NCBI GenBank assembly: GCA_902490325.1
Contig: CABUDJ010000067.1
Coordinates: forward strand, 1-11,580
Reading direction: 5' to 3'
DNA length: 11,580 bases
Source: an uncultured Collinsella sp.
GTDB lineage: Bacteria > Actinomycetota > Coriobacteriia > Coriobacteriales > Coriobacteriaceae
The notes beneath the pieces were generated by a model that did no database searches, was not told where the DNA came from, and saw nothing but the letters and a program-made list of their open reading frames with translations. Positions 7,504 through 11,580 of this stretch are shown piece by piece (within the stretch, counting starts at the first letter, position 1; each line of letters opens with the position of its first letter). The translations under genes were made by a program, and so were the position numbers.

Positions 7504-9786
7504 TTACGCGTCCTTAGCGGTCGACTTAACTGAAGCTGACTTGGCCTTGGTAGTGGCCTTTTTGGCAGCCGGCTTCTTGGCCGCAGGCTTCGCGGTAGCT
7601 TTAGCAGCGGGCTTTGCAGCAGCCTTAGCCTTGGTCGTCGTAGCCTTCGCCTTGGCCGGAGCCTTCTTAGCAGCCGCAGGCTTGGGCTTCACCGACGACG
7701 TGCGCTTCTTGGGCGCAGCCTTGGGCTCCTCGACAACGGGCGGCTTGTAGCTGCTGGGACCGCGGCGCTTAAGCACCACGCCTGCCAGGCCGGGCACCTT
7801 GATCTCGATGGAGTCCATCTGCCCGTTCCAGGGATAGGGCTCGCTCGAGCAGGTGTAGGGCTCCTCGCCGGCGTATCCGCTGCCACCAAACTCGGGACGG
7901 TCGGAATCGAAGATGACCTCCCAGTCACCCTCGCGCGGCACGCCCACGCGGAAGCTCTCGTAGCTCGCCGGGTCAAAGTTGATCAGGATCACCAGGTCGT
8001 CGTCGACGTCCTCGCCCTGGCGCACAAAGCTCACGATGGACTGCTTGGAGTTGTCCGCGTCAATCCAGGTAAAGCCGTCGTCGGTGTAGCCGCGCTCGTA
8101 CAGGGCGGGCTCGGCGGTGTACAGGTGGTTGAGCGCCTTGATAAACGCCTGATGATGACGGTGGGTCTCGTACTCCTCAGTCAGGAACCACTGAATGGAC
8201 TCGTAGTAGCGCCACTCAATAAACTGGCCGATCTCGTTGCCCATAAAGTTGAGCTTGGCACCGGGATGCGTCATTTGGTAGAAGGCCAGCGTGCGCAGGC
8301 CGGCAAACTGGCGCCACCAGTCGCCCGGCATGCGGCCGATCAGCGAGCACTTGCCGTGCACAACCTCGTCGTGGCTCAGCGGGCAGATGAAGTTCTCGGT
8401 AAAGGCGTACATGATGGAGAACGTGAGCAGCCCGTGGTTGCCGGGGCGCCACGGAAAATCGGTCTGCATGTAGTGCAGGGTGTCGTTCATCCAGCCCATG
8501 TCCCACTTGTAGTGGAAGCCCAGGCCGCCGTCCTGCGGCGGATAGGTCACGAGCGGCCACGCGGTGGACTCCTCGGCCATCATCATCACGTCGGGGAAGT
8601 GGGCCTCCACGGCGCAGTTTACCTGACGGATAAACGCGCTGGCGTCCAGGTCCTCCTCGGTTCCGTACTTGTTGAACTTCTTTTGGCCGGGATCGTCGAT
8701 GCCAAAGTTGAGGTACAACATGCTGGACACGCCGTCCATGCGAATGCCGTCAACGTGGAAGTTCTCGAGCCAATACAGCACGTTGGAGACCAGGAAAGAG
8801 CGGACCTCGCCGCGGGCGAAGTCAAACTTGTGCGTGCCCCAGTTGGGGTGAATCTCGTGCTCAAACAGCATGTGGCCGTTAAAGGTGGCAAGGCCGTGAG
8901 AGTCGGCGCAAAAACCGCCGGGCACCCAGTCCATGATCACGCCGATGCCCGCCTCGTGGCACGCATCGATAAAGTGCATGAGCTGCTGCGGGTTGCCGTA
9001 GCGCGACGTGGCGGCATAGTAGCCGGTCGTCTGGTAGCCCCAGGAGCCGTCGAATGGATGCTCCATGAGCGGCATGACCTCGATATGCGTGTAGCCCATG
9101 TCGCGCACGTAGTCCACGAGCTCCACCGACAGGTCATCGTAGGTGTAAAACTCGCCGCGCTGCGCGGGGAAGGGATCCATGGGGCCGGGGTAGTTGCCGT
9201 ACTCATCCGGCTCGCCCCGTGGTGCGTCGCCGTGGCGCTTCCACGAGCCAATATGCACCTCGTAGATGTTAAGCGGCTGCGACATATGGTTGTGGCCGGC
9301 GCGGCGCTTGAGCCACGCGGCGTCGTTCCACTTGTAGCCATCGAGGGTCCACAGCACGCTCGCGGTGCCCGGAGGGCACTCGGCCTTAAAGGCGTACGGA
9401 TCGGCCTTGTAGAGCTTTTCGCCCTCGTTGGTCACGATGAGGTATTTATAGAGCTGGCCCTGCTCGGCACCAGGAATAAAGCCTTCCCAAATAGCGCTCG
9501 TATGCACGGGCACCAGCGGGTTGGCTTGTTCATCCCAGTCGTTAAATTCGCCAATGACATGCACGCTCTTTACATCGGGCGCCCAAACGCAAAAACGCCA
9601 GCCGCGCGTACGGTTCTGCGTATCGGGGTGCGCGCCCATCTTTTCCCAGCTGCGCTCCCACGTGCCGATGCCAAATAGATAGACATCGTCCTTGGTGAGC
9701 TCCGGTGCGTGCGGGGCGGCTTTACGGGTTGCGGGCTTTTTAGCCGTTGGCTTTAGCTTTGTATCGCTCACGTTTGATCCCATCAT
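7504..9786 (-). CDS. glgB: 1,4-alpha-glucan branching enzyme GlgB with basic C-terminal tail
   Basis: Cuts alpha-1,4-glucan chains and rejoins them by alpha-1,6 links. A CBM48-type domain (about residues 60-160, RFCVWAPDVKSVHVIGEFNDW) precedes a GH13 barrel. Visible catalytic residues are the nucleophile Asp351 in DGIRMDGV, the acid/base Glu405 in MMAEEST, and Asp473 in LSHDEVVHG. Region I reads DWVPGGF (286-292), with Gly291 where the family has His. The last 75 residues (686-760) are Lys/Ala-rich, and the N-terminus also has a basic stretch (KLKPTAKKPATRKAA). The start is uncertain: ATG at 9786 or 9783, GTG at 9771 with only a weak GGGA upstream, or TTG at 9831; none has a good ribosome binding site. 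I list ATG 9786, giving 760 residues. It is the first gene of the operon and lies behind the divergent control region. Confidence 0.93.
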   Translation of the reverse strand: MMGSNVSDTKLKPTAKKPATRKAAPHAPELTKDDVYLFGIGTWERSWEKMGAHPDTQNRTRGWRFCVWAPDVKSVHVIGEFNDWDEQANPLVPVHTSAIWEGFIPGAEQGQLYKYLIVTNEGEKLYKADPYAFKAECPPGTASVLWTLDGYKWNDAAWLKRRAGHNHMSQPLNIYEVHIGSWKRHGDAPRGEPDEYGNYPGPMDPFPAQRGEFYTYDDLSVELVDYVRDMGYTHIEVMPLMEHPFDGSWGYQTTGYYAATSRYGNPQQLMHFIDACHEAGIGVIMDWVPGGFCADSHGLATFNGHMLFEHEIHPNWGTHKFDFARGEVRSFLVSNVLYWLENFHVDGIRMDGVSSMLYLNFGIDDPGQKKFNKYGTEEDLDASAFIRQVNCAVEAHFPDVMMMAEESTAWPLVTYPPQDGGLGFHYKWDMGWMNDTLHYMQTDFPWRPGNHGLLTFSIMYAFTENFICPLSHDEVVHGKCSLIGRMPGDWWRQFAGLRTLAFYQMTHPGAKLNFMGNEIGQFIEWRYYESIQWFLTEEYETHRHHQAFIKALNHLYTAEPALYERGYTDDGFTWIDADNSKQSIVSFVRQGEDVDDDLVILINFDPASYESFRVGVPREGDWEVIFDSDRPEFGGSGYAGEEPYTCSSEPYPWNGQMDSIEIKVPGLAGVVLKRRGPSSYKPPVVEEPKAAPKKRTSSVKPKPAAAKKAPAKAKATTTKAKAAAKPAAKATAKPAAKKPAAKKATTKAKSASVKSTAKDA
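7507..7731 (-). other. Region encoding the Lys/Ala-rich GlgB tail
   Basis: Codes for GlgB residues 686-760, directly after the C-terminal beta domain (GLAGVVLKRRGPSSYKPPVV). It is dominated by AAK, KPAAK and TTK units and has few acidic residues, so it is more uniformly basic than the GlgA tail. KPAAK, the junction motif of the GlgA tail repeats, also occurs here twice. The shared vocabulary suggests a common origin or a shared partner, which is an inference. Confidence 0.8.
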
Positions 9787-9857
9787 GACGCGGCAGCGTG
9801 TTGCCTTGGTGACTAGATGCGAAAGGTCCAAGGCTGCACGAATCGAAGGGACGGCGA

Positions 9858-9911
9858 AGTTTCTGTGATTCGTTCCACCTCGCGTGCTCGGTGGAACTTT
9901 CGGCAGAAACT
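9858..9911 (-). promoter_or_regulatory. Interrupted inverted repeat upstream of glgB
   Basis: Outer arms AGTTTCTG (9858-9865) and CAGAAACT (9904-9911) and inner arms GTTCCACC (9872-9879) and GGTGGAAC (9890-9897) are each perfect 8-bp pairs. They are separated by symmetric 6-nt gaps and a 10-nt loop. GATTCGT (9867-9873) can instead pair with ACGAATC (9838-9844), closer to glgB, which would break the inner stem. It may be an mRNA leader structure with two states or a DNA operator; the sequence does not decide. Confidence 0.5.
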
Positions 9912-9920
9912 ACCATAACA
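9912..9920 (-). promoter_or_regulatory. Possible extended -10 promoter box for the glg operon
   Basis: TGTTATGGT on the minus strand fits TGnTATAAT in the TG and in four of six hexamer positions. No good -35 box is seen 16-18 nt upstream. Transcription would begin near 9905, inside the outer arm of the inverted repeat, so the repeat would then act as DNA around the start site. Confidence 0.25.
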
Positions 9921-10007
9921 CCTGTACATTACTTTTATGGAGGAAAGTGGTTTTGCGGTGGCTTTTAATCGGTGAGCGCCATGTTTATGCCACTGGCAGA
10001 ATTGCGA

Positions 10008-10033
10008 TGGTAAAACTCTTGACAGTTTTACCA
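10008..10033. promoter_or_regulatory. Operator-like inverted repeat enclosing a TTGACA box
   Basis: TGGTAAAAC (10008-10016) and GTTTTACCA (10025-10033) are a perfect 9-bp inverted repeat with an 8-nt spacer. The spacer ends in TTGACA (10019-10024), an exact sigma-70 -35 hexamer pointing toward the HAD gene. A repressor bound here would cover the -35 box. The -10 box is weak (TTCAAG at 17 nt). Confidence 0.5.
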
Positions 10034-10064
10034 ATTAGGGTTTCAAGATAGTTGGATTGACGTT

Positions 10065-10095
10065 TGGTAAAACGTTTTTAGCAGGTTGTTTACCA
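10065..10095. promoter_or_regulatory. Second copy of the operator half-sites
   Basis: TGGTAAAAC recurs exactly at 10065-10073 and a shortened GTTTACCA at 10088-10095, with a 14-nt spacer. The first half-site also forms the 10-bp palindrome AAAACGTTTT (10069-10078) centred on CpG, a layout common for LacI-family operators. It ends 11 nt before the HAD ribosome binding site. The binding protein is not encoded in this window. Confidence 0.45.
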
Positions 10096-10105
10096 TTTGA
10101 CATCG

Positions 10106-10110
10106 AAAGG
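10106..10110 (+). promoter_or_regulatory. Ribosome binding site of the HAD gene
   Basis: AAAGG 7 nt before the ATG at 10118. It rules in this start over the upstream TTG. Confidence 0.7.
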
Positions 10111-10117
10111 TACGTTT

Positions 10118-10807
10118 ATGTCCCAGACCGCCGCCCATAATGTCGCTTTTATTTTCGATTGCGACGGCACGCTGGTTAATAGCACCACCGTTTGGGCCTA
10201 TGCCCAGCCCGAGTTATTGCACCGCCACGGAGTTGACGTGACGGTCGACGATTTTGCCCAGTTTGAGCATTTGTCGCTCGAGGATGAGTGCCAGGCCTAC
10301 CACGACACCTGGGGCATTGGCACAAATGGCGAGGAGCTCTACCGCGAGTTGAGCGACATCCTGATTGATGGCTACTCCAAGGTGCCGCCGCGCGAGGGCC
10401 TGATTGCATTTTTGAAGCAGGCGAAGGAGGGCGGTGTTGCCATGTGCGTTGCCACGTCCACGCCGGCCGAGTTGGTTACGTCTGCGCTTGCGGGCGCCGG
10501 GCTCGATGCCTACATGGAGTTTGTGACCACCACAGGCGAGGCCGGGCGTTCCAAGCAATTCCCCGATGTGTACGAGCTGGCGCTGCGCCGTCTGGAGGAG
10601 CGCCACGGGCACAAGTTTGAGCGCGCGTGGGTGTTTGAGGACGCCGTCTTTGGCCTTAAGAGCTCTGGCACCGCCGGCTTTAAACGCGTGGGCATCTATG
10701 ACCCGTACGGCCGCATGGAGCGCGACGAGGTTCGCGACAACTGCGACATCTTTATCGATAGCTATGAGGACCTTGATTTGGCCCGTGTGCTTGCGTTTGA
10801 GGGATAG
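10118..10807 (+). CDS. HAD-superfamily hydrolase (subfamily IA phosphatase or phosphoglucomutase-like)
   Basis: Small-molecule phosphatase or phosphomutase of the haloacid dehalogenase family, 229 residues. Motif I is FDCDGTLV at 13-20 with nucleophile Asp14 and Asp16. Motif II is VATSTP at 111-116, motif III is likely Lys146 in RSKQFPDVY, and motif IV is VFEDAVFGLKSS (Glu174, Asp175). Residues from about 21 to 85 form a helical cap, as in beta-phosphoglucomutase and phosphoglycolate phosphatase. The ATG at 10118 is chosen because AAAGG lies 7 nt upstream; the in-frame TTG at 10097 overlaps the repeat region and has no such site. The thiamine pyrophosphokinase gene starts 9 nt after its stop, so the two are likely co-transcribed. 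The substrate cannot be told from sequence: a sugar phosphate or a thiamine-related phosphate are both possible. Confidence 0.9.
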   Translation: MSQTAAHNVAFIFDCDGTLVNSTTVWAYAQPELLHRHGVDVTVDDFAQFEHLSLEDECQAYHDTWGIGTNGEELYRELSDILIDGYSKVPPREGLIAFLKQAKEGGVAMCVATSTPAELVTSALAGAGLDAYMEFVTTTGEAGRSKQFPDVYELALRRLEERHGHKFERAWVFEDAVFGLKSSGTAGFKRVGIYDPYGRMERDEVRDNCDIFIDSYEDLDLARVLAFEG

Positions 10808-10816
10808 GCGAGAGCT

Positions 10817-11458
10817 GTGGCTTGCAAGGTATTGGTGGTCTGCGGCTCGCCCGTGGTGGCAAGCGCGGATCTGTTGCGTAGGCTAGCGGGGGAGTGTGAC
10901 CACGTTGTCGCCGTTGACCGCGGGCTCGACGCGTTGCTGAGCGCCGGTCTGGGCTGCGACGTGTATGTGGGGGATGCTGATACGGTGAGCGATGCCGGCC
11001 GCGCGCTGGTCGATGCCGCCACCGACTTTGAGGTTGAGCGTCACGACCCCTACAAGGACTATACCGATCTGGCGCTGGCGCTCGATTCCGTCCGTCGTCG
11101 CTGGCCGGGTGCCGAAGTGGTTGTGACCTGCGCCACCGGTGGCCGTCCCGACATGGCCCTGTCCGTGCTGGGGCTGCTCGCGGGCTACGAGGACGCCCCC
11201 GTCTGGATCGCCGAGGATAAGGTGGTCGCCCATATTCTTCACGCAGGCGAATCGTGGACCATTGAGGGGGCCGAAGGCAAGACGTTCTCCATCATAGCTA
11301 TAGCCCCCAACACCGAGGTAAGCGAACACGGCCTAGAGTGGGAGCTAGATCACAGCCCCCTGGGTCTGTTGGCCGACACAGGCATCTCTAATGTCGTCCG
11401 GAAAACGGCCGAGATTCAAGTCCACACCGGCACCGCCATCGCTTACCTATATCAATAG
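10817..11458 (+). CDS. thiN: Thiamine pyrophosphokinase
   Basis: Transfers pyrophosphate from ATP to thiamine to give thiamine diphosphate (EC 2.7.6.2), in the cytoplasm. It is 213 residues, normal for bacterial enzymes of this family. The catalytic domain shows VVAVDRGLDALL (30-41), VGDADT at 51-56 in place of the usual GDFDS, KDYTDLALAL at 80-89, and GGRPDM at 108-113, where the family usually has GGRxDH. The C-terminal thiamine-binding beta domain shows GLEWEL and the characteristic GISNVV. It starts with GTG at 10817, 9 nt after the HAD stop, with only a weak purine-rich GCGAGAG upstream, so translation is probably coupled to the HAD gene. The His-to-Met and GDFDS changes are departures from the consensus, but the overall match is clear. 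Confidence 0.9.
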   Translation: MACKVLVVCGSPVVASADLLRRLAGECDHVVAVDRGLDALLSAGLGCDVYVGDADTVSDAGRALVDAATDFEVERHDPYKDYTDLALALDSVRRRWPGAEVVVTCATGGRPDMALSVLGLLAGYEDAPVWIAEDKVVAHILHAGESWTIEGAEGKTFSIIAIAPNTEVSEHGLEWELDHSPLGLLADTGISNVVRKTAEIQVHTGTAIAYLYQ

Positions 11459-11486
11459 GCATTTAGAATCCGACCCAAAAAAGTCC

Positions 11487-11515
11487 TTGCACTCCAAGCC
11501 AACTTCCCCTATAGT
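11487..11515 (+). promoter_or_regulatory. Sigma-70 type promoter of the tRNA-Ala gene
   Basis: TTGCAC (11487-11492) and TATAGT (11510-11515) are separated by exactly 17 nt. The tRNA begins 13 nt after the -10 box, so the leader would be only a few nucleotides. This is the clearest promoter in the window. Confidence 0.8.
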
Positions 11516-11528
11516 ATCTCCTCGTCAC

Positions 11529-11580
11529 GGGGGCGTAGCTCAGCTGGGAGAGCGCTTGACTGGCAGTCAAGAGGTCAGGG
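11529..11580 (+). tRNA. tRNA-Ala(GGC), 5' part, cut by window end
   Basis: The first 52 nt of a tRNA: acceptor strand GGGGGCG (11529-11535), TA, D-arm GCTC-AGCTGGGA-GAGC, then a 5-bp anticodon stem CTTGA/TCAAG around loop CTGGCAG. The anticodon GGC at 11562-11564 reads GCC alanine codons. The T arm and 3' acceptor strand lie beyond the window, so the G3-U70 identity pair cannot be checked. Confidence 0.93.

Larger units (their letters stand above)
9787..10117. other. Divergent control region between glgB and the HAD gene
   Basis: About 330 bases with no convincing gene, clearly more AT-rich than its surroundings. It holds the glgB leader with a long interrupted inverted repeat (9858-9911), a possible extended -10 box for glgB, a short palindrome TGCCA-C-TGGCA (9988-9998), and two inverted pairs of TGGTAAAAC-like half-sites (10008-10095). 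Minus-strand reading frames here have no family resemblance or ribosome binding site. Confidence 0.6.

Noticed and set aside
8125..9678. A 517-residue plus-strand frame opposite glgB
   Set aside because: It is a shadow frame. The minus strand carries all GH13 catalytic motifs in frame across the same stretch.
9937..9975. A 12-residue plus-strand reading frame as a possible leader peptide
   Set aside because: No ribosome binding site precedes its ATG, and it shows no run of regulatory codons or adjoining attenuator hairpin for the HAD gene.
9813..10034. A 73-residue minus-strand frame between glgB and the HAD gene
   Set aside because: It has no ribosome binding site and an irregular composition, it runs through the operator repeats and the leader hairpin, and it overlaps the possible glgB starts.
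1..11580. CRISPR array, insertion sequence, prophage or integrative element
   Set aside because: No evenly spaced direct repeats, transposase or integrase motifs, or terminal inverted repeats were seen. The tRNA at the right edge is incomplete, so integration at its 3' end cannot be judged.

Overview
This is a GC-rich bacterial window that is almost entirely gene-dense. It carries a complete five-gene glycogen synthesis and breakdown cluster on the minus strand, a divergent two-gene unit on the plus strand, and the first part of a tRNA gene at the right edge. The combination of high GC, a GlgC/GlgD pair, strong AAGGAG-type ribosome binding sites, and Lys/Ala/Thr-rich tails on metabolic enzymes suggests a gut Coriobacteriia (Actinomycetota), most likely a Collinsella-like organism. 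That assignment is recalled similarity and inference; no 16S or marker gene is present to prove it.

Layout: 1-212 holds an intergenic stretch with a strong 11-bp hairpin terminator just past the end of glgA. The glycogen operon is read right to left as glgB (branching enzyme), glgP (phosphorylase), glgC and glgD (ADP-glucose pyrophosphorylase pair) and glgA (glycogen synthase), 9786 down to 213. The gaps are 92, 107, 4 and 89 nt, and the three longer ones hold GC-rich hairpins. From 9787 to 10117 lies a non-coding divergent control region with a long interrupted hairpin near glgB and four copies of a TGGTAAAAC-type half-site near the plus-strand gene. From 10118 a HAD-family phosphatase and a thiamine pyrophosphokinase form a two-gene unit, followed by a clear promoter and a tRNA-Ala(GGC) gene cut by the window end.

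How it works together: GlgC with the catalytically degenerate GlgD makes ADP-glucose, GlgA polymerises it into alpha-1,4-glucan, GlgB adds alpha-1,6 branches, and GlgP releases glucose-1-phosphate. The unexpected feature is that the two enzymes that build the polymer, GlgA and GlgB, both carry long, low-complexity Lys/Ala/Thr/Pro-rich C-terminal tails that look like histone H1. In GlgA the tail is about 266 residues of alternating basic and acidic blocks with a period near 70 residues. In GlgB it is about 75 residues and mostly basic, with a shorter basic stretch at the N-terminus. GlgC, GlgD and GlgP lack such tails. This pairing is the best candidate in the window for an undescribed system, perhaps a tail-mediated assembly of a glycogen-building body or a link to an acidic polymer. 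A second oddity is that the GlgB active-site region I reads Gly where the family has an invariant His.
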